From Conexibacter sp. DBS9H8 (GTDB lineage: Bacteria > Actinomycetota > Thermoleophilia > Solirubrobacterales > Solirubrobacteraceae): 64,000 nt of DNA. The notes beneath the pieces were generated by a model, which did no database searches, had not been told where the DNA came from, and saw nothing but the letters and a program-made list of their open reading frames with translations. The stretch spans positions 682,001-746,000 of the forward strand of contig NZ_CP097128.1 of the NCBI RefSeq assembly GCF_023330685.1, given 5' to 3'. The position numbers and the translations under genes were made by a program. This document shows, one piece after another, positions 27,546 to 36,515 of this stretch (position 1 is the first letter of the stretch; each line of letters starts with the position of its first letter).

Positions 27546-29143
27546 GGCGCATCGCCTCTCGGATCGACACAAGTACGGATGCCTACCGACGCAACCGCGA
27601 GACCAACCTCGCGCTTGCTGCGGATCTCCGCGAGAAGATTCACACAGCGCGGTATGACCGGCCGGCCCGAGCGCTCGCCCGTCTGGCCGAGCGCAACAAG
27701 CTGACGGTACGGCGGCGACTTGAGCTGCTGTTGGATCCCGGCTCCCCGTTTCTCGAACTGTCACCTCTCGCGGCGATGCACGCCTATGGCGGTGAGGCGC
27801 CCCAGGCCTTGATCGTCACCGGCATCGGCGTGGTCAGCGGACGCGAGGTCATGATCACCGCCGGGGATAGCTCGCTGAAGGGCGGCTCGTGGTATCCATT
27901 GTCGACGAAGAAGATCGTCCGCGCCCAGGAGATCGCGCTGGCGAACCACCTGCCCGTCGTCAACCTCGTCGACTCCGGCGGGGCCTACCTGCCACTCGGC
28001 GACGAGATCTACGCACTCGGCGGTTACACCTACCGGGCTCAGTGCCTGATGAGCGGGGCCGGAATTCCTCAGCTCGCGCTTGTGCTCGGACCGTCGACCG
28101 CGGGTGGGGCCTATCTCCCGACGCTGTGTGATCAGTCGATCATGGTCCGCGGGACCGGCTTTGTCTTCCTCGGCGGTCCGCCGCTCGTGAAGGCTGCGAC
28201 TGGAGAGGACGTCAGCGCCGATGAGCTCGGCGGTGCCGATATGCATACCTCCGTCTCCGGTACCGCCGACTATGCGGTCGACGATGAGGAGGAAGGACTC
28301 GAACTCTGTCGCGAGATCGTCGGCACCTGGACCCGTCCGTCGAAGCTTGCGATCGACCGGCGCGATCCGGAGCCTCCCTACTACGATCCTGACGAGCTCT
28401 ACGGGATCATTCCCGGCGACATCAAGAAGCAGTTCGACATGCGTGAGGTCATTGCCCGCATCGTCGACGGCAGCTTGTTCCTTGAGTTCAAACCGGCCTA
28501 CGGCGAGACGATGGTGACCGGCTGGGCCTACCTCCAGGGGATGAAGGTGGGGATCCTCGGCAACAACGGCGTGCTCTTCAGTGAGGCTGCCAACAAGGCA
28601 ACACAGTTCATGCAGCTGTGTGATCGCGACGGCACGCCGCTGATCTTCTTGCACAACATCACCGGATTCATGGTCGGACGCGAGTACGAGCGCGGTGGGA
28701 TCACCAAGGACGGCGCAAAGATGCTGATGGTCCAGGCCAACGTGACTGTGCCGAAGTTCTCGGTCTACGTGCACGCGTCCCAAGGTGCCGGCAATTACGC
28801 GATGACCGGCCCGGCCTGGGACCCGCGGTTCCTCTTCGCCTGGCCCAACTCGCGCTCCTCGATCATGGGCGCCGAGCAGGCGGTGAAGACGCTCAGTGAG
28901 GTGCGGGTGGCCAACCTCAGACGTGAGCAGGGCCGTGAGGCGACCGAGGCTGAGCTGACCCAGATCCACGAGGACGTCTGGGAGTACTACGAACGCACGT
29001 CTCATCCTTACCACCTCACCTCAGAACTCCGCGACGACGGTCTGATCGATCCGGTGGAGACACGGAACACCCTTGCGATGGCTCTGTCGGCCTCGCTGAA
29101 TGCACCGATCCAGCGCACGCCCGGCGGCGTGCTCCGGATCTGA
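27542..29143 (+). CDS. Acyl-CoA carboxylase, carboxyltransferase subunit (MCC/GCC type)
   Basis: 533 residues from ATG 27542, overlapping the carrier stop by 4 nt. Two crotonase-like halves: GAGIPQLALVLGPSTAGGAY then FLGGPPLVKAATGEDVSA and ELGGADMHTSVSGTADY in the N half; GILGNNGVLFSEAANKATQF, LHNITGFMVGREYERGG, KFSVYVHASQGAGNYAM and FAWPNSRSSIMGAEQA in the C half. The FLGGPPLVKAATGE block is typical of methylcrotonyl- and geranyl-CoA carboxylases rather than propionyl-CoA ones. With AtuA next door, a branched enoyl-CoA is the likely substrate. Confidence 0.93.
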   Translation: MRRIASRIDTSTDAYRRNRETNLALAADLREKIHTARYDRPARALARLAERNKLTVRRRLELLLDPGSPFLELSPLAAMHAYGGEAPQALIVTGIGVVSGREVMITAGDSSLKGGSWYPLSTKKIVRAQEIALANHLPVVNLVDSGGAYLPLGDEIYALGGYTYRAQCLMSGAGIPQLALVLGPSTAGGAYLPTLCDQSIMVRGTGFVFLGGPPLVKAATGEDVSADELGGADMHTSVSGTADYAVDDEEEGLELCREIVGTWTRPSKLAIDRRDPEPPYYDPDELYGIIPGDIKKQFDMREVIARIVDGSLFLEFKPAYGETMVTGWAYLQGMKVGILGNNGVLFSEAANKATQFMQLCDRDGTPLIFLHNITGFMVGREYERGGITKDGAKMLMVQANVTVPKFSVYVHASQGAGNYAMTGPAWDPRFLFAWPNSRSSIMGAEQAVKTLSEVRVANLRREQGREATEAELTQIHEDVWEYYERTSHPYHLTSELRDDGLIDPVETRNTLAMALSASLNAPIQRTPGGVLRI

Positions 29144-29178
29144 CCCGCGCCGAAGGCCGATCGACCAGAGGAGAGAAC

Positions 29179-29943
29179 ATGGCGGACGAGATCATCTACG
29201 ACGTACGCGAATCAATCGCGTGGCTCACCATCAACCGGCCAGAAGCGCGCAACGCACTCAACAAGGCGGCCCGTGACGGCTTCGCAGACGCGTGCCGAGC
29301 GTTTGCCTCCGATGACTCAGCGACCGTGCTGATCATCACCGGAGCCGGCGAGAAGGCCTTCTGTGCCGGCGCGGATCTCAAGGAGATGGCCGAGACCGCC
29401 ATGCGGGTACCGCCCAAGGATCTGTTCATCGAGTTCAACCGGACGCTGATGACCGACAAGCCGATCATCGCGGCCGTCAACGGCCACGCGTTCGCCGGCG
29501 GCTTCCGGATCGCTCAGATGGTCGACCTCGTCGTGTCCGCTGATCACGCCACCTACGCGATCTCCGAACCGAAGGTCGGACGTGGAGCGCCGTGGGCAGC
29601 GCCACTGGGCAGGCTGGTGGGCCCGCGGATCGCGCTCGAGCTGCTGACCACGGCTGCGCCGCTCAGCGCTCAGCGCATGTATGAGCTCGGCTTCATCAAT
29701 CGCGTGGTTCCCCACGACCAGTTGCTCACCGCCGCCGAGGAGATGGCTCGGTCGATTGCCGACAACGCCCCGCTCTCGGTGCGGGCCGGCAAACGCATGG
29801 TCTATGACTCCGCGTCGCTCGGCTGGTTGGAGGGCCTTGACCACGCTGATGAGCTCTGGAAACACGTCTACCTCAGTGAGGACGGTCAGGAGGGGCCACG
29901 GGCATTTCGTGAGAAGCGCAAGCCGGTGTGGCAAGGGCGCTGA
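29179..29943 (+). CDS. Enoyl-CoA hydratase/isomerase family protein
   Basis: 254 residues from ATG 29179 with a GAGGAGAG site just upstream. Oxyanion-hole blocks [11 protein letters not shown] and [17 protein letters not shown] are present. The region after [20 protein letters not shown] does not show the paired catalytic glutamates of mitochondrial hydratase clearly, so isomerase or hydrolase activity is possible. AtuE in the terpene pathway is a comparable crotonase, which makes hydration of the carboxylated enoyl-CoA a reasonable guess. 35 nt downstream of the carboxyltransferase, same transcript. Confidence 0.85.
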   Translation: MADEIIYDVRESIAWLTINRPEARNALNKAARDGFADACRAFASDDSATVLIITGAGEKAFCAGADLKEMAETAMRVPPKDLFIEFNRTLMTDKPIIAAVNGHAFAGGFRIAQMVDLVVSADHATYAISEPKVGRGAPWAAPLGRLVGPRIALELLTTAAPLSAQRMYELGFINRVVPHDQLLTAAEEMARSIADNAPLSVRAGKRMVYDSASLGWLEGLDHADELWKHVYLSEDGQEGPRAFREKRKPVWQGR

Positions 29944-29968
29944 GACAGCGCTGGACAGGCTTCACGCG

Positions 29969-30727
29969 ATGTCCGTGTTAGACAAGTTCCGGTTGGACGG
30001 CAAGGTTGCCATCGTGACCGGTGCGTCCTCGGGGTTGGGGGTTGCGATCGCGCGGACTCTGGCGGAGGCGGGGGCTGACGTCGCACTCGGCGCCCGTCGT
30101 CTTCAGGGTCTCAGGCGGACCCGTGCGCTGGTCGAGGCGACCGGTCGCCGCGGCCTCGTCGCCCAAGTCGACGTTGCGGATGCTGAACAGTGCCGACGAC
30201 TCGTCGCCGAGACGGTCGGAGAGCTCGGACGCGTCGACATTGTCGTCAACAATGCCGGGATCGGCGAGATTGTGCCTGCGCTCAAGCAGGACCGCGCTGA
30301 CTTTCAGCGTGTGCTCGACGTCAATCTGAGTGGCGCTCACTGGATGGCGTGCGCCGCTGCCCAGGCGATGACCGACGGTGGCTCGATCGTCAACGTCGCG
30401 AGCATGTTGGCGCTGACGACGGCCGGTTCGCCCCAGGCCGCGTACGCGGCGAGCAAGAGCGGCATGCTCGGGTTGACGCGCGATCTCGCTCACGAGTGGA
30501 GCCAGCGCCGGGGCATCCGCGTCAATGCCGTCGCACCGGGCTATTTCGCGACCGAGCTGACCGACGCCCATCTCGAGTCGATCGATCTGCTCGTCCAGCG
30601 CGCCGCGCTACGCCGAATCGGAGAGCCCGACGAGCTCGCCGCCGCCGTCCTCTTCCTCGCCAGTCCCGCGTCGAGCTACATCACCGGAGAGACACTGGTC
30701 GTCGACGGCGGCTTCGCGGTCGGCTGA
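29969..30727 (+). CDS. Short-chain dehydrogenase/reductase
   Basis: 252 residues from ATG 29969. NAD(P) motif [12 protein letters not shown], catalytic Ser in NVASML and YAASK with Tyr and Lys all in place, and the C-terminal [12 protein letters not shown] typical of FabG-like enzymes. Probably oxidises a hydroxyacyl-CoA of the pathway or another alcohol intermediate. Last gene of the carboxylase operon, followed by a hairpin before the convergent TetR gene. AtuB and AtuG in the acyclic terpene cluster are also SDRs. Confidence 0.9.
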   Translation: MSVLDKFRLDGKVAIVTGASSGLGVAIARTLAEAGADVALGARRLQGLRRTRALVEATGRRGLVAQVDVADAEQCRRLVAETVGELGRVDIVVNNAGIGEIVPALKQDRADFQRVLDVNLSGAHWMACAAAQAMTDGGSIVNVASMLALTTAGSPQAAYAASKSGMLGLTRDLAHEWSQRRGIRVNAVAPGYFATELTDAHLESIDLLVQRAALRRIGEPDELAAAVLFLASPASSYITGETLVVDGGFAVG

Positions 30728-30748
30728 TGGAAGCGACGCTGCGACGCG

Positions 30749-30771
30749 GCGATCAGAGCAACTCTGGTCGC
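30749..30771. terminator. Hairpin between SDR and tetR
   Basis: Stem GCGATCAGAG / CTCTGGTCGC (10 bp with one G-T pair) closing a 3-nt CAA loop, followed on the + strand by TTTCG. Located between two convergent stops, so it may terminate both transcripts. Confidence 0.6.
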
Positions 30772-30814
30772 TTTCGCCGGTGTGCGGCATCGACCGCTCG
30801 GCGGAGCGAGTCTG

Positions 30815-31408
30815 CTACAGGATGACCTCAAGTAGTTCCCCGAACTCCTCTGCGGCTTTGCGCTGAGCGTGAACGGGTTCGATCTGCTGGATCAGGAAAC
30901 CCTGCAGGGCGGCGTTGATCGCCTGCCCGAGCGCAGTCGCTTTCACGTCGGAACGAATCGAGCCGTCATCCTGACCCGTGGCGACAAGATCGATCATGTA
31001 TTTGCGCTGGCTCGCTTGCACACGCCGTGCGATCGGCGCCAGATGCGGGCGCGAGGTGCCCGCCTCGACGTGCAGGCGCAGGAGCAGGCGGTAGAAGGGC
31101 GTCGCGGATCCGTAGAGCCGTGCAGACTCGGCGACCAGCCCATGCAGACGTTCTCTCCCGGAGCCGGAGTCGCTGGCGGTGATCACCTGCTCGGCGTGCC
31201 GTCTGACCGCCTCCTTGAAGACCTCCTCGACAAGTCCCTCCTTGGAGCCGAAGTGGTGGTACAACGCACCGCGGGTCACGCCGACATCCGCCGCGATCGC
31301 ATCGAAGCTGGCATCCGGGCCGCGCTCGGCGAGGCGTGAGATCGCTGCGTCCAAGAGTCGACGCTGGGTCTCCTTGCCAGCAGCGACGCGAGTGGTCGGG
31401 GCGCTCAT
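30815..31408 (-). CDS. TetR-family transcriptional regulator
   Basis: 197 residues from ATG 31408; a TTG 9 nt upstream is also in frame. N-terminal helix-turn-helix: RRLLDAAISRLAERG, then FDAIAADVGVTRGALYHHFG and SKEGLVEEVF (about residues 15-68). The C-terminal ligand domain is unassigned; CoA-ester sensing TetR proteins are common in such islands. Divergent from the CoA-transferase at 31542; the 133-nt gap holds an imperfect palindrome that also occurs upstream of the response regulator (33618-33639), so it probably represses both promoters and itself. Confidence 0.9.
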   Translation of the reverse strand: MSAPTTRVAAGKETQRRLLDAAISRLAERGPDASFDAIAADVGVTRGALYHHFGSKEGLVEEVFKEAVRRHAEQVITASDSGSGRERLHGLVAESARLYGSATPFYRLLLRLHVEAGTSRPHLAPIARRVQASQRKYMIDLVATGQDDGSIRSDVKATALGQAINAALQGFLIQQIEPVHAQRKAAEEFGELLEVIL

Positions 31409-31457
31409 TGCCGTCAACTCGAACTCGTCTGGAGCCGCATCGGACCGAGGATACCTT

Positions 31458-31479
31458 CATACAGACTCGCACGTATGCC
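31458..31479. promoter_or_regulatory. Putative TetR operator, copy 1
   Basis: Inverted repeat CATAC (31458-31462) and GTATG (31473-31477) with a 10-nt spacer, between tetR and the divergent CoA-transferase. Read on the + strand it agrees with the reverse complement of 33618-33639 at 16 of 22 positions, including CATACA, AC and ACG.ATGC. Placement and repetition suggest the binding site of the adjacent TetR protein. Confidence 0.6.
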
Positions 31480-31541
31480 GTTGGCTGCGACTAGCGTAAG
31501 CGCCAGTGCGCGGTGACCACGCGGCCGCCTACCGTAGGTGC

Positions 31542-32765
31542 ATGCCCGATTTGACGCGCGACGCCGAACCGGCTCCGACGGGACCCCTGCGTGGGCTGCG
31601 CGTGGTCGAATTCGCTCAGATCATCGCTGGTCCTCTCGCGGGAACGCTGATGGCGGATCTGGGCGCGGAGGTCATTCACGTCGAGCCGCCGGGTGTCGGC
31701 GACCCGCACCGCAATACTGGACCGACCAAGGACGGTGAGGCGCTGTGGTGGAAGGCTGCCGCCCGCAACAAGCGCTCGGTCACGCTTAACCTCCACGAGC
31801 CGAAGGCTCAGGAGATCGCTCACGGGCTTGTGGCGCAGGCCGACATCGTGATCGTAACGATGCGCTCCTCCACGGTGCAGAAGTGGCGTCTCGATTTCGC
31901 GACGCTGCACGCCATCAATCCGAAGCTCATCTTCGTTCAGATCTCAGGGTTCGGATCGACGACTTCGCGGGCTGACGATCCAGGATTCGGGAAGGTCGGA
32001 GAGGCTCGTAGCGGCACCGTCTACATCACGGGCTACCCGGAGCACCCGCCTGTCCACGCCGGATTCTCACAAGGAGACGCCACGACTGCGCTGATGGCCG
32101 CCTTCGCCGCCATGTCGGCGCTCCATCAACGTGACGCCGACCCTGAGTTCGACGGCGAGCACATCGACCTCGCTCTCTTCGAGTCGCTCTTCCGCCTCGC
32201 CGACTGGCAGGTCATCTACTACGACCAACTCGGCAGGACGCCGGAGCGGTCCGGCAACCGCCTCGCAAACGCTCCGGCGGCCGTCGTCAACACGTACCTC
32301 ACCGCTGATGACACATGGATCACCATCACGTCGGCGACTCTACGATCGGTGCTGAACGTCGTCCGCATGGCCGGTCTCGACGAGTCCGACTACCAAACCT
32401 GGGAGGCCCAGAGGGCCGGGGCCGACGAGATCGATCTCGCGCTGAGGCAATGGGTGTCTGCCCGCACCGCGCAGGAGTGCCTCGACGCGATGCGTGCCCA
32501 CAGCGTCACCGGAGACCGGATCTTCAGCATGGCGGACATCGTCAATGACCCGATCTACGCTGAGCGTGAGGACATCGTCACGGTTGACGATGCGGTTCTC
32601 GGACCAATCCGCATGCAGGGGGTCGTACCCAAGCTGATCCGCAATCCGGGCAATGTCTGGCGGTCAGCGCCCACGCTCGGGCAGGACAACATTGACGTAT
32701 TCGGTCGCTGGTTAGGAATGAGCGTGAATGAATGCGCCGAGCTCGCCTCCCACGGCGTGATCTGA
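31542..32765 (+). CDS. Family III CoA-transferase (CaiB/BaiF)
   Basis: 407 residues from ATG 31542; the frame runs 36 nt further up without homology. LRGLRVVEFAQIIAGPLAG and LGAEVIHVEPPG form the N-terminal CoA-binding block. At the position of the catalytic Asp (PG-F/Y-D in most members) it reads DPGFGKVGEARSG, with Gly instead of Asp. Some family branches carry this PGFG variant; the covalent aspartyl-CoA mechanism is then doubtful. Under likely TetR control and 7 nt from the next crotonase gene. Confidence 0.85.
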   Translation: MPDLTRDAEPAPTGPLRGLRVVEFAQIIAGPLAGTLMADLGAEVIHVEPPGVGDPHRNTGPTKDGEALWWKAAARNKRSVTLNLHEPKAQEIAHGLVAQADIVIVTMRSSTVQKWRLDFATLHAINPKLIFVQISGFGSTTSRADDPGFGKVGEARSGTVYITGYPEHPPVHAGFSQGDATTALMAAFAAMSALHQRDADPEFDGEHIDLALFESLFRLADWQVIYYDQLGRTPERSGNRLANAPAAVVNTYLTADDTWITITSATLRSVLNVVRMAGLDESDYQTWEAQRAGADEIDLALRQWVSARTAQECLDAMRAHSVTGDRIFSMADIVNDPIYAEREDIVTVDDAVLGPIRMQGVVPKLIRNPGNVWRSAPTLGQDNIDVFGRWLGMSVNECAELASHGVI

Positions 32766-32772
32766 CTGCGAC

Positions 32773-33600
32773 ATGGAACTCAAAGTCACCCGATATGAAG
32801 TCGATGCGGACGGGATCGCAACAGTCTGGCTCCATCGCCCCGAGCGGCGGAACTCCTGGACTGCGCGGATGCACACTGAATACCGCTGGATCATGGCTCA
32901 GCTTGATGCTGATCCCGCGGTCCGAGTTGCGGTCTTGACCGGCACTGGCTCCACATTCTGTGTCGGGGCGGACGCCAAGGCACTTGAGACATACGTCGGC
33001 GGGGACGGATTTGATCCGGGTCTGAGCCACGACGTTGACCGACCTGGAGGCGGTGTGCGCCCCGAATTCGACGCCGACGTAGTCTGGCAACTAGGGCTAC
33101 GGTTACCGCTCATCTGCGCAGTGAACGGGGCCTGCGCTGGTGTGGCGATGGCGATGGCGGCCTTCTCTGACATCCGGTTCGGGCTGATGGGCGCCAAGGT
33201 GACGACCGCCACGGCAAAGCTGGCGATGCCGGCCGAGTATGGACTCTCCTGGGCCCTGCCGCGCCTGATCGGGCTCACTCACGCTGCCGACGTGCTGCTC
33301 AGCGGCCGGATCCTGCTGGCCGAGGAGCTCGGCGAAATGGGGTTCTTCAATGGCGTGTTCGAGCCCGATGAGTTCGAGGGCCGAGTGTACGACTACGCGC
33401 GTCGTCTGGCGGCCAACTCACCGGAGGCGGTTACAGTCACCAAGCGGCAGCTCTATGACGACATGCTTCGGCACGATCCGGCGGCGTCGGTTAACGACAG
33501 CAAAGCCCTGATCGGTCGTCTCATGGGCCGCCCGGACTATGAGGAAGGGGTGAGGGCGTTGATTGAGAAGCGGCCCCCTCGCTTCGGGGCAGCGATCTGA
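32773..33600 (+). CDS. Enoyl-CoA hydratase/isomerase family protein
   Basis: 275 residues from ATG 32773, 7 nt after the CoA-transferase. Crotonase blocks CVGADAKALE and NGACAGVAMAMAAFSDI are present, followed by LAMPAEYGLSWALPRLIG, the active-site segment typical of the mycobacterial EchA-type proteins, with a Glu in PAEYG. N-terminal EVDADGIATVWLHRPERRN is standard. Expected to add water to, or isomerise, an enoyl-CoA from the neighbouring transferase step. Confidence 0.88.
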   Translation: MELKVTRYEVDADGIATVWLHRPERRNSWTARMHTEYRWIMAQLDADPAVRVAVLTGTGSTFCVGADAKALETYVGGDGFDPGLSHDVDRPGGGVRPEFDADVVWQLGLRLPLICAVNGACAGVAMAMAAFSDIRFGLMGAKVTTATAKLAMPAEYGLSWALPRLIGLTHAADVLLSGRILLAEELGEMGFFNGVFEPDEFEGRVYDYARRLAANSPEAVTVTKRQLYDDMLRHDPAASVNDSKALIGRLMGRPDYEEGVRALIEKRPPRFGAAI

Positions 33601-33617
33601 CCGGCAGCTTCTTCGCA

Positions 33618-33639
33618 TGCATGCGTAAGGGTATGTATG
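33618..33639. promoter_or_regulatory. Putative TetR operator, copy 2
   Basis: Located in the 104-nt gap before the response regulator gene. The minus strand matches the TetR/CoA-transferase intergenic site at 16 of 22 positions. It lies inside a near-perfect inverted repeat, GCATGCATGC (33615-33624) and GTATGTATGC (33631-33640), with two mismatches. Confidence 0.6.
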
Positions 33640-33704
33640 CTGCTTCGTGAGAGAGAACCCGCCGCTTCTGACCCAGCTCGGTTGAGGAGTGCTGAGGAGG
33701 AGAG

Positions 33705-34424
33705 ATGACGATTGCAACGCTGTTCCCGTCTGGCATCTCCAGCGGGGTAGAACAGATGAAGGTGATGATCGTCGATGATCACGAGGTGGTCACCGAGGGG
33801 CTGCGAACGGCGATTGAGCGTGACGAGCGCTTCATCGTCGTTGGGGTTGCGCACACTGGTGGCGATGCCAGAGCGCTGGCGCGTCGGGTGCTGCCCGATG
33901 TCGTGATCCTCGACATGCATCTACCGGACATGCCGGGAGATGACGCGTGCCGCCAGCTGCGCGTACTGCTGCCGAGGGTCACGGTCATCGCGCTGAGCGC
34001 ATACCTGAACGAAGCTGCTGTTCGCAGCGCCATGGAAGCGGGCGCATGGGCGTACGTCACGAAGTCCGCGGGCCTGCCCGAGCTGCGCGCAACCCTCGAT
34101 CGGCTCTGGACGGGGCAGCCAGACGGTGAGTCCGCCAACGCGCCCCGAATCGTCAAGCACCTGGCCGGGATTGTGGAGCGACGTTCCGACAGCGAGACAC
34201 TCACTCCACAGCAGGCTCGGGTACTGGAACTGCTCGCGCAGGGCCTGACGTACCGCAAGATCGCGCTGAAGATGATGATCTCCGAATCGACGGTCCGCTT
34301 TCACATTCAGAAGCTGAAGGTGAAGTTCGGGACCGATTCCAAAACGGAGATGATCGTCCAATGTCTCCGGAGGGGAGTGATCTCCTCACCCGAAGAAGAG
34401 GCCACCGCCCAGTCCGCCCGCTGA
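33705..34424 (+). CDS. NarL/FixJ-type response regulator
   Basis: 239 residues from ATG 33705 behind a very strong GAGGAGGAGAG site; an internal ATG at 33756 starts exactly at the receiver but lacks such a site. Receiver domain (about 19-135): acidic pair Asp24-Asp25, phospho-acceptor Asp70 in VILDMHLPD, Lys120 in YVTKSA. C-terminal LuxR-type helix-turn-helix (LTPQQARVLELLAQGLTYRK, then ISESTVRFHIQKL). Overlaps the kinase start by one base; together a two-component system controlling island transcription is likely. Confidence 0.92.
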   Translation: MTIATLFPSGISSGVEQMKVMIVDDHEVVTEGLRTAIERDERFIVVGVAHTGGDARALARRVLPDVVILDMHLPDMPGDDACRQLRVLLPRVTVIALSAYLNEAAVRSAMEAGAWAYVTKSAGLPELRATLDRLWTGQPDGESANAPRIVKHLAGIVERRSDSETLTPQQARVLELLAQGLTYRKIALKMMISESTVRFHIQKLKVKFGTDSKTEMIVQCLRRGVISSPEEEATAQSAR

Positions 34425-36397
34425 TGCTCGCCGAACGCGTGAGGCGCCGGCTGAGCTCAGAGCTCCGTGGCGTGGCGGATTTCGGTGCGCGTCAACTCGC
34501 CGCAGAGGCGGTCATTGTCGTCGATGAGCGCGAAAGCCCACTGGTGTTGGTCGCCTGTGAAGGACCGCGGAGAGAGGAACTCCTCGCGCAGCCGGACGCG
34601 TTCACCCGCCTCGCGAACAGTTCTGACCGCTGGGGGTTGCGGGAAGCCTCGATCCAAGTCGTCCCGCTCACATTCACTGACAGCGAGCCGGTCGGAACCC
34701 TTTACGTGCTGGCCGGCCCCCCCGATCGGTCCCACAGGCCAGACATGCGCAGTGAGCATACTCAAGCTCTCGCCCGTCAGATCGCTCTCGTGCTGTGCAA
34801 GCCGGGCTGCGGCGCCGTCGATTCCGAGCGAGCCGGTACCGGCGGCGGCTGGCTCAGCGAACTGGACGCGCTGCCGTCGCTGCCGGACGCGATTGGTCGG
34901 TTGACCCCCACTGTTGCCCGCGGCGCCTCGGAGCTGCTCGGTGTCACGGCTGGTTGTCTTGTGGTGTGGGATGGTGAGCGTTCGATTCTCCGCGCGTTGC
35001 CTGGTGCGTTCGGAACGTCAGACCGCGCGTTGAGCGACTCGATCTCGGGTCCGCCGACAAACCCCCACAGCCTGACCTCGCGGGTCTTCGCGACCGATCA
35101 GCCGTACATGACCAACGACGCATCGTCTGACCCGAGTCTGCATCAGCAGTATGTCGACGTCTTCCGATTGCGCCGCGTGCTCGCGGTCCCCTTGACGGTC
35201 GGCGCCCGACGGGTGGGCGTTCTGATGGTCGCGAACAAGCCAGCTCCGTTCACCGTTGCGGATGTTGTTGCGCTCGAGCGGCTGGCCCCGCGGATCGCAA
35301 CCACGGTGCAGTTTGCGCTGTCGATCGAGAAGATCCGCCGGAGTCAGCGGATGGAGCGAATCCTGGCTCAGGCGGCGACTGATGTTGCCTCGGGCAAGAG
35401 CGTTGAGGACTGTCTGGGGCCGGCACTTCGCGAGCTCGGGGCGACGACTGGGTCGGCGCTCGCGGTATTGAGCCGCCGAACGGCCGCGCCGGTTCTGTGG
35501 CGTGGGGCGAGCGTCGATGCGGAGCTGGAGCAAGCCTTCCTCAAGGCCGCCCAGAACATGTCGATGCGCGCCGCGGGGGCGTATCCGCATGATGTCGGTG
35601 ACCCCGGCTGGGCGGCAGCCCATGCGCCGGTGTTGTTCTCCAACGACCTGGTGGCCGTCGTATCCCTGTTGCGTCGCAACGGAATGCCGTTTGGAAGTGA
35701 CGAAGAGGAATCACTCGGCAGGCTGGCCGATATCGCTGCGCTTGCATGGGCGACGGACCGCTATCAGCGCCAGGTTCTTGAGCTCACCCGGTCACGTGAG
35801 CGAGCGCGGATCGCCGACGAGCTGCATGACCACGTCGCCCAGATCATGTTCGCGGCGCAGATCGGCCTCGACTCCCTGCTTGAGTCTGACGTTACCGAAT
35901 GTGACGAGGAGCGCGGGCGGCTCGTGGAGATCCGCGGTCTCTTGACGATCGGCGAGGCTGCGATTCGCGCGGTGATAGATGAGTGCGACCCGGGACCTCA
36001 GGAGAACCTGGTCCGCCGCCTGGAGAACACGATCGCGGCCGTCGATGACCAGTTTCACGTCGCTGTCGTTCTCAGCCTGCCGGACCCGGAGAGCGTCGCC
36101 GAGGTACCACGTTCGGTTGCTGACGGTGTCGTGAGGATCGCACACGAGGCGACCATCAATGCCGTCAAGCATGCGGGTCAGTGCCGCATCGGCCTGACTC
36201 TATATCAGGCCGCTGACGCGTTATGCTTGCGTGTCCGTGACGACGGCAAAGGGACGAACGGGCCTGGCTTTACGAGCCGCCACGGTGTCAACTCGATGCG
36301 TCGGGCTGCGCTCGAGATCGGCGGTGTTCTCGACATCACGGCTGGTCCGGGTATCAGGGGAACGCAGGTACAGCTAACGGTTCCGCTCGAGCTCTGA
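34424..36397 (+). CDS. Soluble GAF-domain histidine kinase (HisKA_3)
   Basis: 657 residues from ATG 34424 (TGATG overlap); the frame is open upstream but that part overlaps the regulator. Residues about 160-310 and 330-460 look like GAF sensor domains (FRLRRVLAVPLTVGARRVGVLMVA in the first). HisKA_3 with phospho-acceptor His468 in RIADELHDHVAQ, and an HATPase with N-box HEATINAVKHA (about 574) and G-box RDDGKGT. No membrane segment is apparent, so it should sense a cytoplasmic signal, perhaps a small pathway compound bound by GAF. Cognate partner is the upstream regulator. Confidence 0.9.
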   Translation: MLAERVRRRLSSELRGVADFGARQLAAEAVIVVDERESPLVLVACEGPRREELLAQPDAFTRLANSSDRWGLREASIQVVPLTFTDSEPVGTLYVLAGPPDRSHRPDMRSEHTQALARQIALVLCKPGCGAVDSERAGTGGGWLSELDALPSLPDAIGRLTPTVARGASELLGVTAGCLVVWDGERSILRALPGAFGTSDRALSDSISGPPTNPHSLTSRVFATDQPYMTNDASSDPSLHQQYVDVFRLRRVLAVPLTVGARRVGVLMVANKPAPFTVADVVALERLAPRIATTVQFALSIEKIRRSQRMERILAQAATDVASGKSVEDCLGPALRELGATTGSALAVLSRRTAAPVLWRGASVDAELEQAFLKAAQNMSMRAAGAYPHDVGDPGWAAAHAPVLFSNDLVAVVSLLRRNGMPFGSDEEESLGRLADIAALAWATDRYQRQVLELTRSRERARIADELHDHVAQIMFAAQIGLDSLLESDVTECDEERGRLVEIRGLLTIGEAAIRAVIDECDPGPQENLVRRLENTIAAVDDQFHVAVVLSLPDPESVAEVPRSVADGVVRIAHEATINAVKHAGQCRIGLTLYQAADALCLRVRDDGKGTNGPGFTSRHGVNSMRRAALEIGGVLDITAGPGIRGTQVQLTVPLEL

Positions 36398-36515
36398 GCG
36401 ACCGCACGTCGCGCCATCGCTCGAGGACTGACGGTTGTGCCAGTTGGGCCGCCCGGAGGTGACAACTAGCGTGCGGTGAGGACATTTACCACCGTGAGGG
36501 TTGAGGGTCGTTGCC

